Shown here piece by piece: positions 7,827-16,708 of a stretch of DNA of 64,000 nt. Origin of the DNA: DATKJS01 sp050015275 (GTDB taxonomy: Bacteria; Acidobacteriota; Aminicenantia; Aminicenantales; Saccharicenantaceae); the NCBI GenBank assembly GCA_050015275.1, contig JBEKBS010000003.1:81439-145438 (forward strand), written 5' to 3'. Every line of letters begins with the position of its first letter. Within the stretch, counting starts at the first letter, position 1. A program made the position numbers and the translations under genes. Under the pieces are notes generated by a model. The model was given only the letters and a program-made list of their open reading frames with translations. It did not search any database and was not told the origin of the DNA.

Positions 7827-9059
7827 ATGGCCAAAGATTTTGTTTTCACTTCGGAGTCCGTCTCCGAAGGCCATCCCGACAAGATGGCCGATCTCATCTC
7901 CGACGCGTTTCTCGACGCGGTCCTCGCCCGGGACCCTTACGGCAAGGTCGCCTGCGAAACCCTGGTCACGAAGAACGTCGCCGTGATCGCCGGAGAGTTC
8001 CGGACCACCGCGAAACTCGACCCTGTCTCCATCGTCCGTGAAACCGCCCGGGAGATCGGGTACCACGACCCCCTGATCGGCTTCGATTCGGATACCTGCG
8101 AGGTCCATACCTATCTCGGCCAGCAGTCGGCCGACATCGCCCGCGGCGTCGACCAGGCCAACGGCGAGGTCGGGGCCGGAGACCAGGGCTTGATGTTCGG
8201 CTACGCGACGACCGAAACTCCCGAGCTCATGCCCCTGCCCATCCGCCTCGCCCACCGGCTCGTCCAGAGACAGGCCGAAGTCCGCAAAAGCGGCCTCCTC
8301 CCCTGGCTTCGGCCCGATGCCAAGTCCCAGGTCGCGGTCCGCTACCGGGACAAGCGGCCCGTGGCCGTCGAGAAGGTCGTCCTGTCGACCCAGCACGCGG
8401 AAGAGGTCAACGACAAGACGCTCCGCGACGGGGTCATCGCCGAGATCATCGAAAAAGTCATCCCGGCCGAGCTCCGGCGGGGGAACGTCGAATACCTTGT
8501 CAACCCGACGGGCCGCTTCGTCATCGGCGGCCCCGTGGGCGACACGGGCCTGACGGGCCGCAAGATCATCGTCGACACGTACGGCGGCAGCTGCCCCCAC
8601 GGCGGCGGGGCCTTCTCGGGCAAGGACCCGACCAAGGTCGACCGCTCGGCGGCGTACACGGCCCGCTACATCGCCAAGAACATCGTCGCGGCCGGCCTCG
8701 CCGACCATTGCACGATCCAGCTGGCCTACGTGATCGGCGTTGTCGAACCCTTCTCGGTCATGGTCAATATCCACAGCGGCGGCAAGGTGAGCGAGACGGC
8801 CATCGAGAAGGCCGTGCGCTCGATCTTCGAGCTCACGCCCGCCGGGATGATCAAGATGCTCGACCTGCGCCGGCCTATCTACAAGAAGACGGCGGCCTAC
8901 GGTCACTTCGGGCGTGAGCTGCCCGAATTCACTTGGGAGCGGACCGACAAGGTCCGAGAGCTCCGGGAATTTTTCGGTTATGACAACCTGGAGGCGCACC
9001 GCGCCGAGGTGCCCGGCCGTCAGCCGAGTTTGACCCAGCGCCCGATCGATGTGAAATAG
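7827..9059 (+). CDS. metK: S-adenosylmethionine synthetase
   Basis: 410 aa. It makes S-adenosylmethionine from ATP and methionine in the cytoplasm. Family motifs are all present: FTSESVSEGHPDK at the N-terminus, the GAGDQGLMFGYA ATP-binding signature near 117-128, and the P-loop-like GGGAFSGKDPTKVDRSAAY near 262-280. Length is slightly above E. coli MetK (384 aa). ATG 7827 is preferred over GTG 7824 because GGAGG at 7817-7821 is then correctly spaced. Expression is under the SAM riboswitch and terminator just upstream. Its last 40 bases overlap the 3' end of the convergent addA gene. Confidence 0.97.
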   Translation: MAKDFVFTSESVSEGHPDKMADLISDAFLDAVLARDPYGKVACETLVTKNVAVIAGEFRTTAKLDPVSIVRETAREIGYHDPLIGFDSDTCEVHTYLGQQSADIARGVDQANGEVGAGDQGLMFGYATTETPELMPLPIRLAHRLVQRQAEVRKSGLLPWLRPDAKSQVAVRYRDKRPVAVEKVVLSTQHAEEVNDKTLRDGVIAEIIEKVIPAELRRGNVEYLVNPTGRFVIGGPVGDTGLTGRKIIVDTYGGSCPHGGGAFSGKDPTKVDRSAAYTARYIAKNIVAAGLADHCTIQLAYVIGVVEPFSVMVNIHSGGKVSETAIEKAVRSIFELTPAGMIKMLDLRRPIYKKTAAYGHFGRELPEFTWERTDKVRELREFFGYDNLEAHRAEVPGRQPSLTQRPIDVK

Positions 9060-12000
9060 AGTCCGGACTCCTTGACCGGCTTCCCCGTGATCCTCTCCCA
9101 GAACCGCCGATAGAGCGTGACCTGCGGGCGATAGTAATTCACGAGCTCTTTCAGGGCGGACGTCGCCCTCTCGACGCCCCGCCCGGCGGCGGTATCGTTC
9201 AGACGGTCGGTCTTGTAGTCGGCGATGACCCAGCCGCCGCTCTCGAGGAACGCCAGGTCGATGGCGCCTGAGAGGAAAAGCGGCGCGTTCTTGACCAGCG
9301 CCACGGGCTTCGCGCCGGCGACGGCAACCAGGCCGGCCCGGCCGGCGAGCTCAATGTAATCGGGGTCCCCGGGCCCGACCCTGACCGCAAAGGGAATTTC
9401 GAAATATTTCGTTTCCGCCGCCATGGCCCTCGCCCAGAATCCGGACGAGATGATGCCGCGGACGAGCGCCGCCAGTTTCTCCTCCTCTCCCGCGACGAGC
9501 CGTGACGCTTCCAAAGCGTTCCGGGCCAGGAGCTTGAGCGTTTCGTCCGGGATCGCTGGCGTTATGCCCTTGGCCCGGCCGTCCGTCCAGGCTTTGCCGA
9601 GGACGTTCATCATCATGTGGACCGCGGTCCCCCACTTCATGCCGAAGCCGCTCGCCGGCCATTCCGGCGATGACCTCTCCAGCTTGGCCAGCGACGTGAC
9701 GCTTTCCCGGAGATAGCCGGCCATGGACGCGGCCCCCCTATTCCGGATGATGCTCTCCCTCCTCTTGGCGACTTCAGCGGATTTCAGAACCAGCCTTGCG
9801 GGCGGTTCGGCTACGGTCGCCCGGGCTTTCTCCCCGCCGGGAGGGGTCCAGGCGAGCTCGGGGACGTCGCCCTGGTGGGCGTCGAGAAGTCCCCAAGCTT
9901 TCCTCGCTCCGAGGTCTCCCTCATACGTGCTGACGACGAGAATATCCCCGGCCCGGCTGGCCGCGACGTACATGAGTCTGTGCTCTTCGGCCTCGGCGTA
10001 TAACCTCTCCTCCGCGGCCGTGGCGGCCCAGCCGGCCGGCTCCGAAACGGGCTGCCTCTTCCTCCCCCATGGCTTCGAGAAAACGAAATGACCGCGCGGA
10101 CCCGGCCGGCCGGCCGGCGAGGGATGAGGACGCCCCGGACCTTCCTCCTGAAGCCTCACGATGTGCTTGTCCGGCTCGTGCTCTTTCTGGCCGACCGGAT
10201 TGGCCAGGATCACGACGGGCGCCTCGAGCCCCTTGGCTTTGTGGAGGTTCATGAGGCGGACGACATCCCGTCGGCCCGGCGTGAGGCTCATCTCGCCGAG
10301 AGAATCGAGGGCGATCCATTCCGCGACGAAGTCGGCGACCGCGGCGAAAGAGGTCGTGCCCTTGCTCTCCAGGGATCGGATGGCCTCGACCAGCTTGAGA
10401 ACGTTCCCGGCTTCGCCCGGCCCGTTCCCCCCGGAGGAGACGAGGTAGTTGAGCAGGCCGGAGGCTTCGAGGATCATCTCCAGAACGGTCGAAGGGGCAT
10501 AGCGCTTGGTCCACGTCCACCATTCGCGAAGGGCCGCAAGGGAGCGCCGGACCTTGGCCGTCGCTTCTCCGCCCGGCGCGATGTCCCCGATGAACGAGAG
10601 CGCCCCGCCCGCCGTTCGGAAATCCAGGAGTTCCTGGTCGCTCACGCCGAAGAACACGCCTCTCAGCACGGCGGCCGCGGCCACCGGATTGTCCGGCGCC
10701 TTCAGGGCCAGGAGCAGGCGGATGACCTCGCCGATCTCCTCGCTCTCGGAGAAGGCGGCGCTTCCGGAGACGTCGTAAGGGACTCCCGCGGCGGCCAGGG
10801 CCCGGGCATAGACGTCCATGTGTTTCCGGTAGCGGAAGAGGACGAGGAAGTCCTCAGGCCTGGCCGGCCGGGGGCCCGTCTCTTTGTCTTCGACCTTCAG
10901 GTTGCCCGCGCACGCCCAGGCGACGTATCCGGCGATCCGGGCCGCGTCGCGCTCGGCGATAACTTCTCCCTTGTTCCGCTCGACCTTCGGGACCGGGAGC
11001 TTGAACACGCCCTGGGCCGCGCCGGAGCAACCCGGCCGCACGGCGTCGAGCGGAGCGAAGCCGGCCTGGTACGTGTCCGGCGCCGCCGGGAACGTCCGTT
11101 CAAAGATCGGGTTGACCCAGGCCGCGATCGACCGGAGGGACCGGAAGTTCGCGGTGAGCGGAAGGACCTCTCCGCCGCCCGCTTCGATGCGCCGCTTGAC
11201 AAGGTTATAGATATCTATGTCGGCCCGCCGGAACCTGTAAATCGACTGCCGCGGGTCGCCGACGAGGAAGAGGCGGCCCGGCTCGGGGACGAGCCTGGTC
11301 CAATCCCGCTCGCGCGCGTCCGCGCCCGTGAGGTAAAAGAGGACTTCGGCCTGAATGGGGTCCGTGTCCTGGAATTCGTCGACCAGGATCCGGCGGTAGC
11401 GGTCCTTGAAATACTCCCGGACCTCGGGATTGTCCCGGAGGAGCCCGGCGGCGAGCAGGAGCTGATCCTGGAAATTGAGCCTGGATTTTTCGCGGCGCCG
11501 GGCCTCGTAAAACTGTGCGGCCGGCCGGAGGAAGGCCAGGGCCTTGTCGTGCCGGTACTCGCGCCAGGCCCGCAGGGCGGGAATCACGAAGTCCTGGCGG
11601 AAGTCCTCGAACGCGGCTTCAAATGCTTCAGCCGCAGCCTTGTCCGGCCAGCATTTCTTGGTGACCCGGGGGCTCCGGTCCAGGAGTTCGACGCTTTCCA
11701 TGAGGAGAACGGGGTCCGTGAACCCCAGACGGCCACGCCGCCCGAAGAGGCGAGCCATCAGATTTTGGAGATCGTCCCGGCCGGCCTCGGGGCGTTCGGC
11801 CGGAACGACGCCGGCCGCCGTATCCAGGAATTCCCCGAGCCGCGACCGGATGGCCGCGAAGTCCGGCGGATCCGCGCGCCCGGCCGCGGGCTCGACCTCC
11901 GGGTAGAGCGAGAGGGTTTCGAAGGCGTCTCTCAGGTCCGCGGGGGAAAGGCCGACGTCTTCGAGGGCCCGGAGGACGTCATCGGCCTTGATCCGGGCTT

Positions 12001-12499
12001 CGATCAGATAATCGTGCCAGCATGTTTCGCGGAAAAGGGCGTCGTCGAGGTCTTCCATCTCCTCGAACTCGGGATCGATCCCGCACTCGACGGGACGTTC
12101 GCGGATGATCCGGGCCGAGAAGGAATGAATGGTGCCGATGAAGCCCTGCTCGAGGTCCCGGAGGGCGGCCCGGAGGCGGGCTTTCTCTTCCGTCCCGAAT
12201 GTGCTCTCATCAGGCCGGAGGCTCCTCTCCAGGGCGAGCTGGAAGCGGCCGCGGAGCTCGGCGGCGGCCTTGCGCGTGAAGGTCACGGCCGCCAGGCCCT
12301 GGATGGCCGACCGCCCGGTGGCGATAAGGGCGATCATCCGGTCGACCATGCTCCGGGTCTTCCCCGAGCCGGCTCCCGCTTCGACGAGGAACGTCGTGTC
12401 CAGGTCCCGGATGATCCGGTCGCGGACGGCCTGGTCGATAGGCTTGGGCGCCCGTCGGGCCTGAGCCGGCGTTTTTCTCACTGTCCTGGGTTCAGTCAT
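9020..12499 (-). CDS. addA: AddA-type helicase-nuclease (UvrD/RecB family)
   Basis: 1159 aa. Residues 41-48 are a Walker A (AGAGSGKT); motif II reads LVDEFQDTDPIQ at about 372-383, and QSIYRFRRADI follows (motif III/IV region). UvrD C-terminal motifs VRLMNLHKAKGLEAPVV and LMYVAASRA are present. The C-terminus holds a RecB-type nuclease (LAFLESGGWVIADYKTD at about 1080-1095; Asp and Lys of the PD-(D/E)XK site). Together with the upstream gene it forms an AddAB double-strand-break processing enzyme for recombinational repair. It overlaps addB by 8 bases and ends inside metK. Length matches AddA (about 1150-1230 aa). Confidence 0.9.
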   Translation of the reverse strand: MTEPRTVRKTPAQARRAPKPIDQAVRDRIIRDLDTTFLVEAGAGSGKTRSMVDRMIALIATGRSAIQGLAAVTFTRKAAAELRGRFQLALERSLRPDESTFGTEEKARLRAALRDLEQGFIGTIHSFSARIIRERPVECGIDPEFEEMEDLDDALFRETCWHDYLIEARIKADDVLRALEDVGLSPADLRDAFETLSLYPEVEPAAGRADPPDFAAIRSRLGEFLDTAAGVVPAERPEAGRDDLQNLMARLFGRRGRLGFTDPVLLMESVELLDRSPRVTKKCWPDKAAAEAFEAAFEDFRQDFVIPALRAWREYRHDKALAFLRPAAQFYEARRREKSRLNFQDQLLLAAGLLRDNPEVREYFKDRYRRILVDEFQDTDPIQAEVLFYLTGADARERDWTRLVPEPGRLFLVGDPRQSIYRFRRADIDIYNLVKRRIEAGGGEVLPLTANFRSLRSIAAWVNPIFERTFPAAPDTYQAGFAPLDAVRPGCSGAAQGVFKLPVPKVERNKGEVIAERDAARIAGYVAWACAGNLKVEDKETGPRPARPEDFLVLFRYRKHMDVYARALAAAGVPYDVSGSAAFSESEEIGEVIRLLLALKAPDNPVAAAAVLRGVFFGVSDQELLDFRTAGGALSFIGDIAPGGEATAKVRRSLAALREWWTWTKRYAPSTVLEMILEASGLLNYLVSSGGNGPGEAGNVLKLVEAIRSLESKGTTSFAAVADFVAEWIALDSLGEMSLTPGRRDVVRLMNLHKAKGLEAPVVILANPVGQKEHEPDKHIVRLQEEGPGRPHPSPAGRPGPRGHFVFSKPWGRKRQPVSEPAGWAATAAEERLYAEAEEHRLMYVAASRAGDILVVSTYEGDLGARKAWGLLDAHQGDVPELAWTPPGGEKARATVAEPPARLVLKSAEVAKRRESIIRNRGAASMAGYLRESVTSLAKLERSSPEWPASGFGMKWGTAVHMMMNVLGKAWTDGRAKGITPAIPDETLKLLARNALEASRLVAGEEEKLAALVRGIISSGFWARAMAAETKYFEIPFAVRVGPGDPDYIELAGRAGLVAVAGAKPVALVKNAPLFLSGAIDLAFLESGGWVIADYKTDRLNDTAAGRGVERATSALKELVNYYRPQVTLYRRFWERITGKPVKESGLYFTSIGRWVKLG

Positions 12500-15400
12500 A
12501 TCGTTTCAACCTGTCCAAGGCCTCGAAGATCGCGGGATTGGCCTTGACTTTCCGTTTGGCCTCGTCCGTCGACCCGCCGCAGATCGGGGCGAAATCGCAG
12601 AAATCACACTCGGCCTCGGGCCCCGTCACGAAATATCCTTTCGCAACGAGGCCGAGGATGTCGTTGAGAAGCCTCCGGAACGCCTGCCGGTCGAATTCCG
12701 GGGCCATGAACTCCCGCCCCTCGCCGCGCCGCGTCGGAAAATAGTAACCGCTTTCCGTGACCCGGGGGCACGAGTCCATTTTTTCCCGCTTGAGGACCTC
12801 CTCGGCGGCCAAGGCATAGAGCGCATGCTGGATGACGCGGCCTTTGCCGAACGAGCGGAAGCCCTCGTAAGGCCTGGTGCTCCCCGTTTTGTAGTCCAGG
12901 ATCCGGTAGGTGCCGGGCCCGGTCCGGTCGATCCGGTCGATGGTCCCCCGGAGAATAAATGAGTTGCCTTCGCCGAGGCCGATTTCGACGCCGCTGAATT
13001 TTTTCTCGAAGAGAAGCGGCTGGATCCCGGCCTCCCTGTCCGTCTCGAGCTTTAGGAAAAAATTGAGGTCGTCAAGGATGTCCTTGCGCTCCTTCTCGAA
13101 AATGCTCTCGGACGGCGGCGGGACGAGCTTCTTCCATTTGAGAATGAGGCCGCCGCCCACTCTATCCATGAGAGGGGCATGGCGCGTCACATCGGCCTTC
13201 TCCTCTTTCCGGGCGACCTCGGTCATGAAGTCGCAGAGGATCTCGTGGATTAGACTGCCGCGCCGCATCGGGTCGAGCCACCGGGAACGGTCGATCTCGA
13301 GCTCTTCGGGGGGCTCGATGCCGAGGATATACTTGAGGAAATAGCCGTAGGGGCATTTGGCCATGAGCTCCAGGCGCGAAGCCGACAACATGATGTCGTG
13401 GTTCCGGACGGGGTCGAAGCGGCCGCGGTCGAGGCGGACGAGGCCTTCGTATTCGGTCAGGGGATCGCCGTTCCGGGCCGCCGCGGCTTCCAGGCCGCCG
13501 CGGAGCGACGGGAAGGCCTTCAGGACCGCATCGAGCCCGTCGAGGAACCGGCCATCGCGGGCGAGCCGGCCGAACCACCAGTCCATCTCGTCAAGGGCGT
13601 TCTCGCCGCCATCCGGGAGGAAGCCGGCGGGATCCAGGCGGCCGGCCGCACGCGCCTCGCTCCGGAAGGCCTGGTCGAGGGCCGAATAGTCCAGGCCGGC
13701 ATCACCCCTGGAGAGGCGGCGGACCTGGAGAAGCGCGGAGGATGGATAAAGCGTCCGTTCTTCCATGATGTCGTAAGCCGGGTAGCTGAGCGTCACCCGG
13801 CCGCGGAGCGAAGAGAGGAGAACGGCCAGCGAAAAGAGGTTCGATTTGAGGGCGTCGGCCGTGGTCGCCAGAAACGGCGAGATGGTTTCACGCTCGGCAT
13901 CGAGGAGGACCGGGTCCTGAGGCCCGGGACCGGGGAACGCCCCTTCCGTCAATCCGGCGACAAATGTCACGGGCCGGCCCGAAAAGCCCCCGGAGCCGAG
14001 GCTCGAGACGTGGAGGTGGCCGGGGAGCGGCGAGGACTGGCCGACGGCCAGGGACGTGACCAGCGTGCGGAGCCGGTCCAGGGCATCGGCGGACTCCAGT
14101 GTCGCGGGAGGGGCCGGGCCGTCGCCCTCGCCCGCGGCCTTGCGCAGCTCGGAAACGATGACCTCGAGCGCCTGGCGGTCTAGGTCGGACCGGAGGCGGG
14201 CTGTCGTTTCGAGGGCCGTCATCAGTCCCTTGCAAAGCCCGGGAAAATCCACGGTCTTGCCTGCGCCTGACGCCTCGGGGAAGAGGGCCAGGACGTCCCT
14301 GATGGCCTCCCTCAACCGCCCGACCTCCTCGACGCTCTGACGAAGGGACGCTATCTCGGCCGGACTTCGCCCCTCGTCATCCCCGTGCGGGGGCCGGCCG
14401 AGCTCCGCCTCGCGGCCCGCCAGGAACTTCGCCAAACATTCGAGGTACCTTTCCCTTCCCCAGCCGATCATGGCCCGCCGCAGATAAAGGCTGAGCCTCA
14501 GGGAAAAGGAGGCATCTTTAGCCGCGCCGGGAACGAGCTCGAGGTCTCCGGCCTCGATGAGACGTGAGAGGTCGGCCACAAGATAGTCGTTTTGAAGCCA
14601 GTCGGCGAGGCCGAAAAAAACCCGGCCGGGCGACGTGAAGGATACGGGGATCCCGTCGAAATACGTCACGGGAAGCTTTGTCCGGTCGGCCAGAAGGTGA
14701 AAGAGGGTCGGATAGGCGGGGCCGGGGGGATGGATGACCTCGACCTCATCGAAGCGGATTTTCCCGGCCAGAATCCGCCGGATGATCTCGCGGCACTCGT
14801 TGGCCGGACCGACGGCCCGGAAGGTCGCGAGCGAGCCGTCGTCGAGGGGCGGCGGCGCGCCCTCCGGGTCGAAGAGCCAAGGCAGACGTTCGACGTCGGA
14901 GGACGGAGAGGCGGGCAGAGGAGTGGCCCCCGGCCCGGGCGCCCACCAGAGCCGAGGCCGGTCGAGCCCGGCGACGGGGCCGCGCGGGACAAGGACGAGC
15001 GCGGGGCCGGCCACGGCCTCAACGAGCTCCCTTTCCAAACCACAGAAGCCATGGTCCTCGAGACAGAGGTGCCAGACCTTTCTTTCCCGAACGCGCTCCC
15101 CGGCCCGGGCTTCCGTATTTTCCCGCGCCGGCGTGGAGTCCCGGCGTCCAAGGGAGGCTTTACGCGCGGACGTGATTTTCTCCAGGACAAAAAGATACAG
15201 CCCCGGCCGGTCGAGGATATTCGTGTCTTCCAGGGTTTTTTCGTAGGCACCGAGGAGCAGGGCGACGTCCCTGGCTTTCTCTTCCCTCCGGAAGGCCCCG
15301 GGCCTGACGTCGACGATCCTGACTTTGGCGAGCCGGAGAGACTGGATGGCCCGGAAGAGGGCCCTGGCGACGCCCGGCGTGGGATTGAGCGTGCCGAAGT

Positions 15401-15686
15401 ATTCCAGCCGGCCGCGGCTCTTGAGCTCGCGGAAGAGGCCGTCGACGAGGACCAGAAGATCGGTCTCGCCCGCCTGCCTCTTGCCGAGAGCCGCGAGTTC
15501 GACGGCCGCGGCCTCAAGGGCCAGCGAAGGGAGCGTCACGAAGCGCAGGTTGACCCAGCCCTCCCCGGCCCCGGCCAGCGCTTCCCCGATCTGATGCCCG
15601 ATGGAAAAGGAAGGGACGATGAAGATCTTCTCGTCGAGCCGATGCTCCCGGCAGAAGTCCGCCAGGAAGCGGATCATGGCGTTCAA
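12492..15686 (-). CDS. addB: AddB-type nuclease with iron-sulfur cysteines
   Basis: 1064 aa. The second subunit of an AddAB enzyme. The C-terminal nuclease has YRILDYKTGSTRPYEG, and four cysteines frame it: one in MAKCPYGYFLKYILG at about 776, then CDFCDFAPIC near the end. This is the Cys-x(n)-Cys-x2-Cys-x5-Cys pattern of the AddB 4Fe-4S nuclease. No Walker A is visible at the N-terminus, which begins with FIVPSFSIGHQIGEAL, so the helicase half appears degenerate. The start is TTG 15686, overlapping the stop of the upstream methyltransferase (TTGA); ATG 15677 is an alternative. Neither has a strong ribosome site, which fits translational coupling. Confidence 0.85.
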   Translation of the reverse strand: MNAMIRFLADFCREHRLDEKIFIVPSFSIGHQIGEALAGAGEGWVNLRFVTLPSLALEAAAVELAALGKRQAGETDLLVLVDGLFRELKSRGRLEYFGTLNPTPGVARALFRAIQSLRLAKVRIVDVRPGAFRREEKARDVALLLGAYEKTLEDTNILDRPGLYLFVLEKITSARKASLGRRDSTPARENTEARAGERVRERKVWHLCLEDHGFCGLERELVEAVAGPALVLVPRGPVAGLDRPRLWWAPGPGATPLPASPSSDVERLPWLFDPEGAPPPLDDGSLATFRAVGPANECREIIRRILAGKIRFDEVEVIHPPGPAYPTLFHLLADRTKLPVTYFDGIPVSFTSPGRVFFGLADWLQNDYLVADLSRLIEAGDLELVPGAAKDASFSLRLSLYLRRAMIGWGRERYLECLAKFLAGREAELGRPPHGDDEGRSPAEIASLRQSVEEVGRLREAIRDVLALFPEASGAGKTVDFPGLCKGLMTALETTARLRSDLDRQALEVIVSELRKAAGEGDGPAPPATLESADALDRLRTLVTSLAVGQSSPLPGHLHVSSLGSGGFSGRPVTFVAGLTEGAFPGPGPQDPVLLDAERETISPFLATTADALKSNLFSLAVLLSSLRGRVTLSYPAYDIMEERTLYPSSALLQVRRLSRGDAGLDYSALDQAFRSEARAAGRLDPAGFLPDGGENALDEMDWWFGRLARDGRFLDGLDAVLKAFPSLRGGLEAAAARNGDPLTEYEGLVRLDRGRFDPVRNHDIMLSASRLELMAKCPYGYFLKYILGIEPPEELEIDRSRWLDPMRRGSLIHEILCDFMTEVARKEEKADVTRHAPLMDRVGGGLILKWKKLVPPPSESIFEKERKDILDDLNFFLKLETDREAGIQPLLFEKKFSGVEIGLGEGNSFILRGTIDRIDRTGPGTYRILDYKTGSTRPYEGFRSFGKGRVIQHALYALAAEEVLKREKMDSCPRVTESGYYFPTRRGEGREFMAPEFDRQAFRRLLNDILGLVAKGYFVTGPEAECDFCDFAPICGGSTDEAKRKVKANPAIFEALDRLKRYD

Positions 15687-16573
15687 TGGGGGCCGCCTGT
15701 GATCCGATAGAGGTATATTTTATGCGGCCGGCCGGATTCGACGGGAACGACCTCGCTCTTGACGATCCGGTCGTCCCAGCCCGGCATCCGGTAATTGTGA
15801 GAGACGATGCGCGTTCCTGGCCTGAGCTCTTTTTCGAAAAGCGGCTTCAGGGTTTCGAGCGACTCGGGCAGGAGATAGAGGACGACGACCGTCGCGTCGG
15901 CGATGTGGGCCTTGGTCGCGTCCATGCACAGGAAACGGGTGATCCCCTCCACCCCATCCCTCCTGGCATTGGCCTTGCATTCCTTGACGAGCCTCGGATC
16001 GATCTCTATGCCGACGCCCCTGGCCAGGTAGGTTTTCGCCGCCGCGATGACCATCCGGCCGTCGCCGCAGCCGATGTCGTAGACGACGTCGTCCCGGCCG
16101 ACCCCGGCCATTGTGAGCATCCTCTCGACGACCGGGGCGGGCGTCGGGACATAAGGGGCCAGGTCGGCGGCGTCCTCCCGCCCGTGGGAGCCGGGATAGA
16201 CCTTGACCAGGCCGTTCTCGTCGTAGCGGAACGAATAGGGCTTGCCTGGGAAGACGGCGTAGGAGACCTTCCGCAACCCGCTATCGAACGCGATTTCAAG
16301 GGGGACGTCGGTCGGGATCCTGTCCACGGAGCCGACCTTGAGCGTCCGGGTCTTCGGCTGGCGCATGTAGGGATTGGGTTGGATCGTATAGGACAGGTCC
16401 TTTTTCGTGACGTTCCGGAGGGTCGCCTCCTCTCTGAAAGCAGCGGCTGCCGGACGCCGGTCGTCCAGGACGACCTTGTTCTGCACCTTCGCCGGGGGCC
16501 TGAGGAGAAAAAAGGACAGAGCCGCCATGGCCAGCAGCCCCGCGGCCCGAAAGAGGTATCTTCTCAATTGCAT
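15683..16573 (-). CDS. Membrane-anchored SAM-dependent methyltransferase
   Basis: 296 aa. One N-terminal hydrophobic segment (YLFRAAGLLAMAALSFFLL, about 5-23) suggests a membrane anchor or signal. Residues about 35-140 are an uncharacterised beta-rich part. From about 150 there is a class I methyltransferase: VVYDIGCGDGRMVIAAA is motif I, VGIEIDPRLVKECKAN motif post-I, and ATVVVLYLLPESLETLKPL a later strand; the last part, GTRIVSHNYRMPGWD, resembles DOT1/class I enzymes often found exported in related bacteria. The substrate is unknown. It is the first gene of the operon with addB and addA, overlapping addB by 4 bases. A link to DNA repair is not implied by its anchor. Confidence 0.8.
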   Translation of the reverse strand: MQLRRYLFRAAGLLAMAALSFFLLRPPAKVQNKVVLDDRRPAAAAFREEATLRNVTKKDLSYTIQPNPYMRQPKTRTLKVGSVDRIPTDVPLEIAFDSGLRKVSYAVFPGKPYSFRYDENGLVKVYPGSHGREDAADLAPYVPTPAPVVERMLTMAGVGRDDVVYDIGCGDGRMVIAAAKTYLARGVGIEIDPRLVKECKANARRDGVEGITRFLCMDATKAHIADATVVVLYLLPESLETLKPLFEKELRPGTRIVSHNYRMPGWDDRIVKSEVVPVESGRPHKIYLYRITGGPH

Positions 16574-16708
16574 TCTAACGGCAGCGCACGCTCAAGGGAC
16601 ACGCACCTCAGGGACATGTTCCCGCTTTTCCTTGGCAGTCCCCCATGATTTTCGCCCGCGATCCAGCCCCGGCCTCCCGGCGCTGAAGCGCATGCCCCAC
16701 GGAGCCTG

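Noticed and set aside
10088..12547. 819-codon open frame opposite addA
   Set aside because: Antisense shadow; addA has Walker A, Walker B and nuclease motifs throughout the same bases.
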